DNA of 64,000 bases. It comes from a methanogenic archaeon ISO4-H5 (GTDB taxonomy: Archaea > Thermoplasmatota > Thermoplasmata > Methanomassiliicoccales > Methanomethylophilaceae). A program made the position numbers and the translations under genes. The number at the start of each line of letters is the position of its first letter. The stretch's first letter is position 1. Shown here piece after piece: positions 34,278 through 42,460 of this stretch. Where the stretch lies: contig CP014214.1 of NCBI GenBank assembly GCA_001560915.1, positions 1,364,001 to 1,428,000 of the forward strand, written 5' to 3'. A model generated the notes under the pieces. The model ran no database searches, was not told the DNA's origin, and saw nothing but the letters and a program-made list of their open reading frames with translations.

Positions 34278-34661
34278 ATGCATGAGGCCTCCGTTGTTGC
34301 AAACATCGTGGACGCTGTCCTCGAGGAGCTGAAGAAATACGACGTGAAGAAGGTCAATTCGGTGACCCTCAGGATCGGGGACCTCACACAGCTGGGAGCG
34401 GAACAGATGAAGTTCGCCTACGAGATTCTCTCGGAAGGGAACATCCTGAGCGGCTCCGAACTTATTATCGAGAGCGAGCCGGTCGTACTCAAGTGCAAGA
34501 AGTGCGGATTCGAGGGGCCGGCCAAGACGCTGGAGGGCGGAGACTATTCCGGACATTCGGTACCGGTGCTCTGCTGTCCCGAATGCAACGGCCCCGTTGA
34601 TATCCTCGAGGGCCAGAGCTGCTGCGTCAAAAGCATGGATATCGAAACGGGTGATGAGTGA
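34278..34661 (+). CDS. hypA: Hydrogenase nickel insertion protein HypA
   Basis: 127 residues. The N-terminal MHEASVV carries the His-2/Glu-3 nickel site; the zinc-binding CKKCGFEG...CCPECNGP loops follow. HypA delivers nickel into [NiFe]-hydrogenases. The ATG at 34278 is required by the MHE motif. A TATA-like box (cctttttatg, about 34247-34256) is 22-31 bases upstream. Its TGA shares one base with hypD. Confidence 0.93.
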   Translation: MHEASVVANIVDAVLEELKKYDVKKVNSVTLRIGDLTQLGAEQMKFAYEILSEGNILSGSELIIESEPVVLKCKKCGFEGPAKTLEGGDYSGHSVPVLCCPECNGPVDILEGQSCCVKSMDIETGDE

Positions 34662-35740
34662 TGTTCAAGTACAGGGATGAAGCGACCGCGAAGAAGATCG
34701 TGGCCGGGATCAGCGATTTCGGAATCAAGGCAAGGTTCATGCACATCTGCGGGACCCACCAGGACACCATCGTCAGATTCGGGCTGACCCAGATGCTGGA
34801 AGATGCCGGCATCGAGGTCCACCAGGGACCCGGCTGCCCCGTATGTGTGACCACCAGCCACGAGGTGGCGGATGCCATCACACTCGCCAGGAACGGCGTC
34901 ACCGTCTGCGCCTTCGGAGACCTCATGAGGGTGCCCACCACCATCGGTTCCCTCTTCGATGCCAAGACCGACGGGGCCGATGTCAGGATCGTCTACTCCA
35001 TCGAGGATGCGGTCAGGATGGCACGTGAGCAGACCACTCCCCTCACCTTCGTGGGAGTGGGATTCGAGACCACCGCCCCCTCCACCGGCGTTCCTCTCAT
35101 CAAGGGCGGACTCCCCGAGAACTTCAGCATCTACAGCTGCCACAGGTACACGATGCCTGCCGTCGAAGCCATCATCGGCCTCGGCGAGAACACCATCGAC
35201 GGTTTCATCATGCCCGGACACGTGGCGGTCATCACCGGTATGGATCCGTTCTACGACCTCCTGAAGAAATACAACCTCCCCCAGGTCGTAGCCGGTTTCG
35301 AACCTCTCGACATGCTCATGGCCTGCTACATGCTCGCCAAACAGCTGTATGAGAAGGAGGCCCGTGCGGAGAACGAGTACACCCGTCTCGTCCGCGAGAG
35401 CGGCAACGTGAAGGCCAAGGAGATCATCAAACAGGTGTTCCACCCCATCGACATGAACTGGAGGGGCTTCCCCATAATCCCCAAGTCAGTCATGGCAATA
35501 AACGACGAGTTCGCCGCCTTCGACGCCCACAAGGTCCACGAGGACATCCTCGCCAAGACCCCGGCCGTGGCGGAAGAGGCCAAGGGATGCAGCTGCGGAC
35601 AGGTGCTCAGGGGACTTATCACCTCGGAGCAGTGCCCCATGTTCGGCAAGGGCTGCAAACCCACCTCCCCCATGGGACCGTGCATGGTGTCTGCAGAAGG
35701 AAACTGCAACATCGCATACAGGTTCAGGGGGCGCCTCTGA
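34661..35740 (+). CDS. hypD: Hydrogenase maturation protein HypD
   Basis: 359 residues. HypD is the iron-sulfur scaffold on which the Fe(CN)2CO unit of [NiFe]-hydrogenase is assembled. The CGTHQDT motif, GPGCPVCVTT and the C-terminal cysteine set (CSCGQVL, QCPMFGKGCKPTSPMGPC) are complete. It starts at an ATG overlapping the hypA stop by one base. Partner genes hypC, E, F are not in this window. Confidence 0.94.
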   Translation: MFKYRDEATAKKIVAGISDFGIKARFMHICGTHQDTIVRFGLTQMLEDAGIEVHQGPGCPVCVTTSHEVADAITLARNGVTVCAFGDLMRVPTTIGSLFDAKTDGADVRIVYSIEDAVRMAREQTTPLTFVGVGFETTAPSTGVPLIKGGLPENFSIYSCHRYTMPAVEAIIGLGENTIDGFIMPGHVAVITGMDPFYDLLKKYNLPQVVAGFEPLDMLMACYMLAKQLYEKEARAENEYTRLVRESGNVKAKEIIKQVFHPIDMNWRGFPIIPKSVMAINDEFAAFDAHKVHEDILAKTPAVAEEAKGCSCGQVLRGLITSEQCPMFGKGCKPTSPMGPCMVSAEGNCNIAYRFRGRL

Positions 35741-35741
35741 C

Positions 35742-36308
35742 ATGATGGCGAAACCCTATCCCAACGCCCCCACACTCGTCCTGGTCATAACCAACGACTC
35801 GACGGTATTCCTGAAAAAGGGTGTCTCCAGCGCCTTCGACATGTTCGGCGGCAGGTGCACCGAGGTCAAGAAACTGGTCGCCAGGCTCGACACCGCCTCC
35901 AAGACCGAGGACACCACCAAGAAGCTCTGCGAGGTGTCGTTCGGTATCATCACCAGCAAGTACGGCTACATCCCCGCGGATTACACCGTCATGCCCTATC
36001 CCCCCGAAGAGGTCATGGACTCCCCCGAGGATTACGAAGCGGTCCAGAGGAAGAAGGATTTCCTCGGCAAGATCGATTACACCAGCAAGCTTTTCGACAG
36101 GATCATAGTCTGCGTGCCCAAGCACGTCATGAAGATGATCCTCGATGCCAACGCACTCCCCAACGGAAGGGTCATCGCGGTCACCAGCCCCGATTTCAAA
36201 GAGGAATGCGAGAAGAGGGACTGGCTGTTCCTCGAGAGACGCGGAGCAAGGGTCGGCGACGCCAACGCGGACATCATCTTCGAAGAGATCAGGAAGATCT
36301 CCGAGTGA
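35742..36308 (+). CDS. Uncharacterised protein downstream of hypD
   Basis: 188 residues beginning one base after hypD, so in the same operon. The central SFGIITSKYGYIPADYTVMP stretch, with a following tyrosine-proline, resembles the 'SAKYGLxxPDxxIxPY' signature of DUF6884-type proteins; that match is from memory and weak. No cofactor site is recognised. The last 20 bases overlap the convergent AlkD-like gene. Confidence 0.6.
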   Translation: MMAKPYPNAPTLVLVITNDSTVFLKKGVSSAFDMFGGRCTEVKKLVARLDTASKTEDTTKKLCEVSFGIITSKYGYIPADYTVMPYPPEEVMDSPEDYEAVQRKKDFLGKIDYTSKLFDRIIVCVPKHVMKMILDANALPNGRVIAVTSPDFKEECEKRDWLFLERRGARVGDANADIIFEEIRKISE

Positions 36309-36993
36309 TATCCTTCAGACGGGCCTTCAGCCTTTCCTTGTCAGCCGCATCGGCGCGGTAGGACTCGCATATCTTACGCACGGTCATCCTCAGGACCTCG
36401 TTCTCCAGCCTTCCGTCGAAGAGGACCTTCTCGGTCCTCTCCGGGAACTTCACGTAGCACATGGAGAGGGCCCACGCCACCCCCATGTCGAGGTAGTATC
36501 CGCAGCGGGGGCAGGACACCAGGATGTCGTTCACCCGGTCCACGTGCTCATCATCTATGAAGTGGGTGAGCATCATCACGGCGCCCACCCTCGAGGGGAA
36601 CTCCTGATGCCTCCCGACGAGCTCCACGCAGTAGTTCCAGAGCCTCTCCGGATCGTCCTTCTTGGATAGCTTCCATGAGCTGCAGAGGCAGTCGTTGACG
36701 GCCCAGTTGGTGACCTCCGGGAGGAACTCCTCGGTGTACCCGATCCTCTCGTCTATACCCATCCTGGCGGTGCCGATGACCTTGGCGCGGATCATGGTGT
36801 GCTCGTGACTGCGGGAGGGATACGACAGGAACTCCCTCCAGTCGCCCTCGCAGATCTCCTTCGCGATCTCCCATAATCTGGGGGAACGGACGCCCAGCAT
36901 GCGGTCCGCTCCCGGTGTCAGTTTCAGGCTGAATTCCCTGTATTCCGGTTCCGCGAACCCGTTCAGGACCGTCTCCAATTCGTCTGCGTTCAT
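36289..36993 (-). CDS. DNA alkylation repair protein, AlkD-like HEAT repeats
   Basis: 234 residues built of HEAT-like helical pairs. Family features: FSLKLTPGADRMLGVRSPRLWEIAKE near the start, the EVTNWAVNDCLCSSW helix and the catalytic-region VAWALSMCYVKFPE. AlkD enzymes excise bulky alkylated purines without base flipping. ATG 36993 is chosen; an in-frame ATG at 37011 adds six residues. Overlaps the convergent gene by 20 bases. Confidence 0.85.
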   Translation of the reverse strand: MNADELETVLNGFAEPEYREFSLKLTPGADRMLGVRSPRLWEIAKEICEGDWREFLSYPSRSHEHTMIRAKVIGTARMGIDERIGYTEEFLPEVTNWAVNDCLCSSWKLSKKDDPERLWNYCVELVGRHQEFPSRVGAVMMLTHFIDDEHVDRVNDILVSCPRCGYYLDMGVAWALSMCYVKFPERTEKVLFDGRLENEVLRMTVRKICESYRADAADKERLKARLKDITRRSS

Positions 36994-37084
36994 GGCTGCT
37001 GAAATGTACATGTTCGTGCGATAATATACATTGGCACTAACAGATTACATTCCATTAGTCTGGCATCGCCGGACAGGTGGTATA

Positions 37085-37420
37085 ATGGACGTCGGAACCG
37101 CATGGATCATTCTGATTATCGCGAGTATAATAGAACCCTGCTGGGTTATCTGTCTTGACAAGTCCGAGAACTTCAAGAAGATCGGCTGGGGTATCTCGGC
37201 CGTCGTGCTGGTGCTCCTGTGCCTTTACCTGCTGTCCATCCCCTCGAACCCCGACAACATCGGACCCGGAGTATCATACTCCATCCTGGCCGGAATCGGT
37301 GCCGCGGGTATCGTGTTGGCAGGACGCGTGCTTTACAAGGAGAAGCTGACCGTCAGAAAGATGGTATTCATCGTCATGATCGTCGTGGGTATCGTCGGAG
37401 TGAGGTTGATCTCGGGGTGA
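37085..37420 (+). CDS. Small multidrug resistance (SMR) family protein, glutamate-bearing partner
   Basis: 111 residues, four transmembrane helices. Helix 1 has a membrane glutamate (IIASIIEPCWVICLD) at the place of the essential Glu14 of EmrE/Gdx exporters. Helix 3 carries GIGAAGIVLAGRVLYKE. Gdx-type proteins export guanidinium, others lipophilic cations. The next gene encodes a second SMR protein one base away, so an obligate heterodimer is likely. Confidence 0.82.
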   Translation: MDVGTAWIILIIASIIEPCWVICLDKSENFKKIGWGISAVVLVLLCLYLLSIPSNPDNIGPGVSYSILAGIGAAGIVLAGRVLYKEKLTVRKMVFIVMIVVGIVGVRLISG

Positions 37421-37421
37421 T

Positions 37422-37805
37422 ATGATGGAGATAAACAATACAGTATTGGCATGGATTCTGATCATCGCGGGAGGATTCCTGCAGCTCGGCTGGTCCATCG
37501 GACTCGCCTACACGAATTCGTTCACCGATCCCATGTGGGATGCGGTCACCATCATATTCCTGGTGCTCAGCATGATCTGCCTCGAGTACCCGATGAGGCT
37601 CGGTATCGCGTTCACGACCGCCTACGCGGTCTGGATCGGGATCGGAGTGTTCTTCACCGTGGTCGTATCGTACGCGCTCGGTCTGGAGGACAACGAGTTC
37701 ACCCTCGGAATGGGTGTCTGCCTGGCGCTCATCATCGCGGGAGTCGTGGGACTCAAGCTGACCCCCGTGGAGTACATCGACGGGCACGAACCCCCGAGCG
37801 AATAA
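37422..37805 (+). CDS. SMR family protein, partner without the membrane glutamate
   Basis: 127 residues, four transmembrane helices. At the site of the conserved glutamate it reads IIAGGFLQLGWSIGLAYTN, so glutamine or nothing replaces the acid. The C-terminus is longer than usual (TPVEYIDGHEPPSE). ATG 37422 or 37425, one base after the first SMR gene. A paired Glu-plus/Glu-minus dimer would have one proton or substrate site. Confidence 0.8.
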   Translation: MMEINNTVLAWILIIAGGFLQLGWSIGLAYTNSFTDPMWDAVTIIFLVLSMICLEYPMRLGIAFTTAYAVWIGIGVFFTVVVSYALGLEDNEFTLGMGVCLALIIAGVVGLKLTPVEYIDGHEPPSE

Positions 37806-37837
37806 ACGCTTAATACCAAAGGACCGTAGACAAGGGC

Positions 37838-38794
37838 ATGATAATCTCGGCGAGCAGGCGGACGGACATCCCGGCATTCCACATGGAATGGATGATGAAC
37901 CGCCTGCGCGCCGGGTACTGCCTGGTCCGCAACCCGATGGTTGCCAACGTCGTATACCGCATCGACCTCGACCCCAAGAACGTCGATGCCATAATTTTCG
38001 TGACCAAGAACCCGGCACCCGCCATCCCGCATCTCAAAGAGATAGCGTCCATGGGGCATCTGGCACTGTTCCAGGTCACCATCACCCCCTACGGGCGGGA
38101 CATAGAGCCGGAGGTGCCCTTCAAGGCCGATGTGGCCGATGCCTTCAAGACCATCTCGGAGAGGATCGGGGCCGACCGCATGATATGGAGGTACGACCCC
38201 ATCATCCTCAACGACAGGATGGGGGTGGAGTACCACCGCAGGAAGTTCGAACTGCTCTGCAGAGAACTGGAGGGATACACGCACAGATGCACCTTCAGCT
38301 TCCTGGAGATGTACGGCAAGCTCCATAACAGGCCGGAACTCCGCTCGGTGACCTTCGCGGAGATGGACGCCATGGCGGAGATGATGGTCCCCATCGCCGA
38401 GAGGTACGGCATGAAGCTCAGCTACTGCTGCGCCAAGCACGATCTTAGCAGGTTCGGCATCGAACCCAGGGGATGCATCGACCGTCAGATGATGCGCACC
38501 CTGGACATCCCCTTCGAGGAGATGGACACCCCGCTGAGGGTCGGATGCAGGTGCGTGAAGAACATAGACATCGGGAGCTACGACACCTGCCTGCACAACT
38601 GCATCTACTGCTACGCGAACGGACGCAGCAGGGAGCAGAGAAGGATGAAGGACTACGACCCCGAGGGGGAGATGCTCTACGGCACCCTATCCCCGGAGGA
38701 CACGGTGGTTCCGCTGAAAGGGAGGGACGTCCCGAAACTGGAGGAGTACTTCGAGTACACCCAGTACGGGAACGTGCCCTCGTTGCGTAGGTGA
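37838..38794 (+). CDS. DUF1848 family protein
   Basis: 318 residues. It starts with the family's IISASRRTDIPAFH and has VRNPMVANVVYRIDL, IIFVTKNPAP and IWRYDPII. The C-terminal third has a cysteine cluster (GCRCVKNIDIGSYDTC with CLHNCIYCYAN), the CxxxCxxC arrangement of a radical-SAM-like iron-sulfur site. Biochemical function is not established for the family. Confidence 0.85.
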   Translation: MIISASRRTDIPAFHMEWMMNRLRAGYCLVRNPMVANVVYRIDLDPKNVDAIIFVTKNPAPAIPHLKEIASMGHLALFQVTITPYGRDIEPEVPFKADVADAFKTISERIGADRMIWRYDPIILNDRMGVEYHRRKFELLCRELEGYTHRCTFSFLEMYGKLHNRPELRSVTFAEMDAMAEMMVPIAERYGMKLSYCCAKHDLSRFGIEPRGCIDRQMMRTLDIPFEEMDTPLRVGCRCVKNIDIGSYDTCLHNCIYCYANGRSREQRRMKDYDPEGEMLYGTLSPEDTVVPLKGRDVPKLEEYFEYTQYGNVPSLRR

Positions 38795-38798
38795 GGGT

Positions 38799-39806
38799 TC
38801 ACTCCCAGACTTCTTTGATGCCGGCCTCGCGGTCGGAGGCGAGCTCCCTCTCCATCCTGCCCTTGGAGAACAGGACGGAATCCATGAAGGCGACCCAGCA
38901 GACCTCTACGACGATGGATGCCGCGATGGCGACCATGGCGCTTCCTATGGCAGGTCCGGTGAGGACCGATGCACACAGTGCGAGGGCGATTCCCTTGTTC
39001 TTGTAGGAGATCATCAGGATATCGGTGACCCTCTGCGACCATGAGATCCTCATCCTCTTCTCGACGTATTCGGAGGAAAGACCCAGACCGATATCGCGGA
39101 GTGCTGCGATGATCATGAACACGGCCATCACGGTAATACCGGCCTTGCCGAAATCGGTGGATCCCACCGAGACCCATACCAGGAAGGCGATGATACAGTT
39201 GAGCACCACTGCCATGACGGTCTTGTCGATCTTCACCCAGGTGATGGCACGGGAGACCACCAGGGGCACACCTATCAGTTCCAGGACGACGATGACCACC
39301 TGGGTCATATCAACGGTCTCGCCGAGGGTGAGCCATACGATGAACGGGATCCACACGAGCGAGACGATGTAAACGACGATGGTGGACCTGAGTGCATGCT
39401 CCAGGTCTCCGCGGAGAATCAGGGAGAGAGGTCCCACGGAACCGGCAAAAGGAGTAGCGGCCAGGAATACCAGCCCCACGGCGTACTTACCGTACTCGGG
39501 GGAATCCTTCAGAAGGAAGTATGCGATAAGAGGGATCGAGGATGCCACCACCAATCCGAGGAAGATGGCTCTCGCCACGGATTTGGCGTTCTTCACAGGG
39601 TTCAGGTCATTGTAGGGGATCCTGGACATGGTGACGGTCAGCATGCATGCCAGCAGGAAGATGGTAATATTGCTGCGGAGCCCGCTGTCCTTGGCCAGGA
39701 AGTCAGGGTAGACGCCGGTGACGAACTGGTTGGTGAGCAGGGAGACAACCACTGCGAGCCCCATCATGAAAGCGGTGCTGGTCAGCAGTTTGACAATCAT
39801 TTTCAT
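38799..39806 (-). CDS. BASS/ACR3-like membrane transporter
   Basis: 335 residues, about ten transmembrane helices of the bile acid:sodium symporter superfamily. The first half has LAATPFAGSVGPLSLILRGD and the second half GIALALCASVLTGPAIGSAM, the two unwound crossing motifs of the fold. Substrates in the family range from arsenite to organic anions; none is indicated here. A 19-base Fur-box-like palindrome lies 50 bases upstream, which hints at metal- or stress-linked control. Confidence 0.78.
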   Translation of the reverse strand: MKMIVKLLTSTAFMMGLAVVVSLLTNQFVTGVYPDFLAKDSGLRSNITIFLLACMLTVTMSRIPYNDLNPVKNAKSVARAIFLGLVVASSIPLIAYFLLKDSPEYGKYAVGLVFLAATPFAGSVGPLSLILRGDLEHALRSTIVVYIVSLVWIPFIVWLTLGETVDMTQVVIVVLELIGVPLVVSRAITWVKIDKTVMAVVLNCIIAFLVWVSVGSTDFGKAGITVMAVFMIIAALRDIGLGLSSEYVEKRMRISWSQRVTDILMISYKNKGIALALCASVLTGPAIGSAMVAIAASIVVEVCWVAFMDSVLFSKGRMERELASDREAGIKEVWE

Positions 39807-39855
39807 GCCGCTGTGAAAGACGAGGGGATATTAATATATTGACTATCATGAAATT

Positions 39856-39874
39856 TTTAATGATAATCATTAAA
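39856..39874. promoter_or_regulatory. 19-base palindrome resembling a Fur box
   Basis: TTTAATGAT-A-ATCATTAAA. It matches the classic Fur-box consensus at 15 of 19 positions by my count. It sits just upstream of the TATA region (about 39828-39842, minus strand) of the BASS transporter gene, a normal place for a repressor or activator site in archaea. Confidence 0.5.
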
Positions 39875-39881
39875 CAATAAA

Positions 39882-40100
39882 TCACTCCGAATCCTCATCC
39901 TCGGTATACTCGAGGATGTCCCCGGGCTGGCACCCCAGGGCCTTGCAGATCCCGTTCAGAGTGGAGAAGCGGATGGCACAGATCTTCCCGGTCTTGATAT
40001 TGGAGAGATTCACGTTGCTGATCCCCACCAGTTCCGCCAACTGATTAAGCGTGATCTTGCGGTCGGCCATCACCCTGTCCAATCTGAGAATTATGGCCAT
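39882..40100 (-). CDS. XRE-family helix-turn-helix regulator
   Basis: 72 residues, essentially one Cro/C1 helix-turn-helix: TLNQLAELVGISNVNLSNIK followed by ISTLNGICKALGCQPGDIL-like recognition and closing helices. It starts four bases after the DUF2975 gene stop. This regulator-plus-DUF2975 pairing is common in bacteria and archaea. Confidence 0.88.
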   Translation of the reverse strand: MAIILRLDRVMADRKITLNQLAELVGISNVNLSNIKTGKICAIRFSTLNGICKALGCQPGDILEYTEDEDSE

Positions 40101-40104
40101 GGTA

Positions 40105-40623
40105 TCACAGGGTATGGTCGGATTCGTTCTGAAGGACGGATCCGTAACGGATGATCAATGCGAAGCTGTAGAGGATGACGGACACCAATATGCAGCCGAA
40201 GAAGACGAAGGCAGCGAAGAGGATTCCGTGCGGTCCGAGGAGTCCGAGAACACCCATCAGAACCGCTGCGATCAGATATATCTGGGACAGTCTCAGAACA
40301 GGGCGGGTGTTGGTCTCGGTGAAGGGGCTGTGCTCGGTGCTGATGGAGGTCATGACCAGGTAAGTAACGAACACGGTGACGACCGCCAGAGCGAGGATGG
40401 CGACTATCGCGAAGTATGCGGCTCCGACCTGCAGGGGTGTGTGGCCCTCGAAACGGATGCCGATACAGTCCTGGAGGAACGATGCCATCCCGTCGGATAA
40501 GAATGATGCAACACCTATGACCAGATATGCCGCCAGGACCGCTATGATTACGGCCGTTCCCCCGAGCATGACGCGGGAACCGTACTGACATACCTTCTTC
40601 AGTGTGTGCAGGTCGCCTCTCAT
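40105..40623 (-). CDS. DUF2975 membrane protein
   Basis: 172 residues with four transmembrane helices (VMLGGTAVIIAVLAAYLVIG, FAIVAILALAVVTVFVTYLV, IYLIAAVLMGVLGLLG, FVFFGCILVSVILYSFALII). The loop HSPFTETNTRPVLRLSQIYL is the DUF2975 hallmark. Probably senses or acts with the XRE regulator encoded next to it; the mechanism is unknown. Confidence 0.8.
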   Translation of the reverse strand: MRGDLHTLKKVCQYGSRVMLGGTAVIIAVLAAYLVIGVASFLSDGMASFLQDCIGIRFEGHTPLQVGAAYFAIVAILALAVVTVFVTYLVMTSISTEHSPFTETNTRPVLRLSQIYLIAAVLMGVLGLLGPHGILFAAFVFFGCILVSVILYSFALIIRYGSVLQNESDHTL

Positions 40624-40627
40624 ACCC

Positions 40628-40670
40628 TATCGATTTTCAATAATCATTATAAAATTATCGTTTATCGATA
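40628..40670. promoter_or_regulatory. Inverted repeat flanking the DUF2975/UbiA divergent promoters
   Basis: TATCGAT (40628-40634) and ATCGATA (40664-40670) frame an AT-rich core with taatcattataaaatta. They could be sites for the XRE regulator on its own operon. The rightward gene has a TATA-like ttttaagag at about 40682. Confidence 0.4.
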
Positions 40671-40707
40671 AGCGAGGGTTCTTTTAAGAGTTCGCCAATG
40701 GTCCCGC

Positions 40708-41613
40708 ATGGCAGATGTGAAACCCGTGAAAGCGGGATGGTTCAACGTCTTCCGCCCGTGGACGCTCCACGGAGCGATAATTCCCGCACTCATCGGCGGA
40801 GCTGTTAGCTATCACGACGGCACCTTCTGCTGGTGGATCTTCCTGATGACCGTGGCCTGCTGCATTCTCCTGCAGTCGGCGGCCAATATCCTGAACACCT
40901 ACGGCGACTTCGTCAAGGGAACGGATACAGAGGAGAACCACACCCGCTCGCCCGAATTGGTCACCGGCACACTGAGTGCCAAGAAGGTGTTCCTGGCAGG
41001 AATGGCCTGCCTGGGGATCGTGGCGTTATGCGGTCTCGTATTCATATGGTACATCGGCTGGGGAATCCTGATCTTCGGCATCCTGGGTCTCGGCGGAGCG
41101 GCCATGTATACCGTGGGCGTTTCCTACAAATACCTGGGTCTGGGACAGATCGGGGTATTCGTGCTCATGGGCATCCTGATGCCTTTGGGAACCTACTACG
41201 TGATGTCCGGAAGCATCTCCACCGAGGTGCTCCTCCTGTCGCTGCCCAACGCTTTCATGATCACCGCCGTACTCAGCGGCAACGAGATGAGAGACTACTA
41301 CGAGGACAAGAAATCGAAGGTGGGCACCCTCTCCGGACACATGTCCTATGAGAACGGTATGAAACTTTACCTGATTGAGAACTTCATCGGATATCCGATA
41401 CTCTTCGTGCTGATCACATTCGGATGCGTCCACTGGTTCTGCGCATTGGCCTTTATATGCCTGGTCGACGCTCACGCACTGTACGAGAACAGCAGGAAGG
41501 CACCCACCGATGCGGGATGCAACAGACTGCTGGTCCCCATGGCATTCAAACACAACTGGCAGTTCGGATTGCTGCTGGTGATCGGTTATATCGTAGGGAA
41601 CTGCGTAATCTGA
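40708..41613 (+). CDS. UbiA-family prenyltransferase, MenA-like
   Basis: 301 residues, eight or nine transmembrane helices. The first aspartate-rich region reads AANILNTYGDFVKGTDTEEN, close to the NDxxDxxxD of MenA; the second is SGNEMRDYYEDKKSKVGTL. MenA attaches an isoprenoid chain to a naphthoquinone precursor. Here it is followed nine bases later by a UbiE-like methyltransferase, so the pair could make a prenylated, methylated electron carrier. No other menaquinone genes are visible. Confidence 0.82.
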   Translation: MADVKPVKAGWFNVFRPWTLHGAIIPALIGGAVSYHDGTFCWWIFLMTVACCILLQSAANILNTYGDFVKGTDTEENHTRSPELVTGTLSAKKVFLAGMACLGIVALCGLVFIWYIGWGILIFGILGLGGAAMYTVGVSYKYLGLGQIGVFVLMGILMPLGTYYVMSGSISTEVLLLSLPNAFMITAVLSGNEMRDYYEDKKSKVGTLSGHMSYENGMKLYLIENFIGYPILFVLITFGCVHWFCALAFICLVDAHALYENSRKAPTDAGCNRLLVPMAFKHNWQFGLLLVIGYIVGNCVI

Positions 41614-41622
41614 GGCGGTAAC

Positions 41623-42381
41623 ATGGCAGAGGAAGAAATCAAGAGCAACGGAACCCAGTTCGAAGGCAAGGAAGAATACGTCAAGGACGTGTTCACCGAA
41701 ATCGCATCCTACTACGACGAGATGAACGACATCATGTCGCTCAAGATGATCAAGGGCTGGCACCAGTACATGATGAAACTGGCCGGAGACCTCACCGGGA
41801 AGAAGTGCGCAGACATCGGTACCGGCACCGGCGAGATCGCATACTATCTGGCGGAGAAGGTCGGTCCGGAGGGAGAGGTCGTCGGTATCGACATCACCCC
41901 CGAGATGCTGAAGTACGCGGAGATGAAACAGGCCGAGAAGAACCTCCCCAAACCCGTGAAGTTCGAAGTGGGGGACGCATTGGACCTGCAGTATCCCGAC
42001 TGCTCTTTCTACGTCGTCACCTCCGGTTACATGCTCAGGAACGTCACCGACGTGCAGAAAGCGATAGACGAATTCTACAGGGTCCTGGAGCACGGAGGAA
42101 AGGCGGTCATCGCGGAGATGGCGACCCCCGACAACAGGGTCGTCCGCTACTTCTACAACCTGTACATGAAGCACAGGGTCCAGAAGATCGGCAGGAAATA
42201 CGACAAGGGTGAGAGCATCGACGGACACGGTCCCGCCTACGACTGGCTGGTCAACTCAATCCGCGGCTTCCCCCACGGCGAGGTCATGGCCGAGAAGTTC
42301 AGGAAGGCAGGGTTCAAGACCGTCATCGTCCACTCCAAGAACTTCGGTGCGGTCAACATCTACGAAGCCGTCAAAGAATGA
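41623..42381 (+). CDS. UbiE/MenG-like SAM methyltransferase
   Basis: 252 residues. UbiE/COQ5 motifs: VFTEIASYYDEMNDIMSL at the start, SAM motif CADIGTGTGEIAYYLA, VVGIDITPEMLKYA and the GYMLRNVTDVQKAI strand. In quinone synthesis this enzyme C-methylates the prenylated ring, matching its place after the MenA-like gene. Ends with two hairpins that look like a terminator. Confidence 0.85.
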   Translation: MAEEEIKSNGTQFEGKEEYVKDVFTEIASYYDEMNDIMSLKMIKGWHQYMMKLAGDLTGKKCADIGTGTGEIAYYLAEKVGPEGEVVGIDITPEMLKYAEMKQAEKNLPKPVKFEVGDALDLQYPDCSFYVVTSGYMLRNVTDVQKAIDEFYRVLEHGGKAVIAEMATPDNRVVRYFYNLYMKHRVQKIGRKYDKGESIDGHGPAYDWLVNSIRGFPHGEVMAEKFRKAGFKTVIVHSKNFGAVNIYEAVKE

Positions 42382-42390
42382 AAAGACCTC

Positions 42391-42450
42391 TCGGGATTGT
42401 TCTCCCGAAAGTTGCAAGAATAAAATGTGCCAGGGGTCAGAAACCCCTGG
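42391..42450 (+). terminator. Double hairpin terminator after the UbiE-like gene
   Basis: TCGGGA-TTGTTC-TCCCGA (42391-42408) and CCAGGGGT-cagaa-ACCCCTGG (42430-42450), the second followed by ctgttttta. The convergent M18 gene ends at 42461. Confidence 0.65.
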
Positions 42451-42460
42451 CTGTTTTTAA

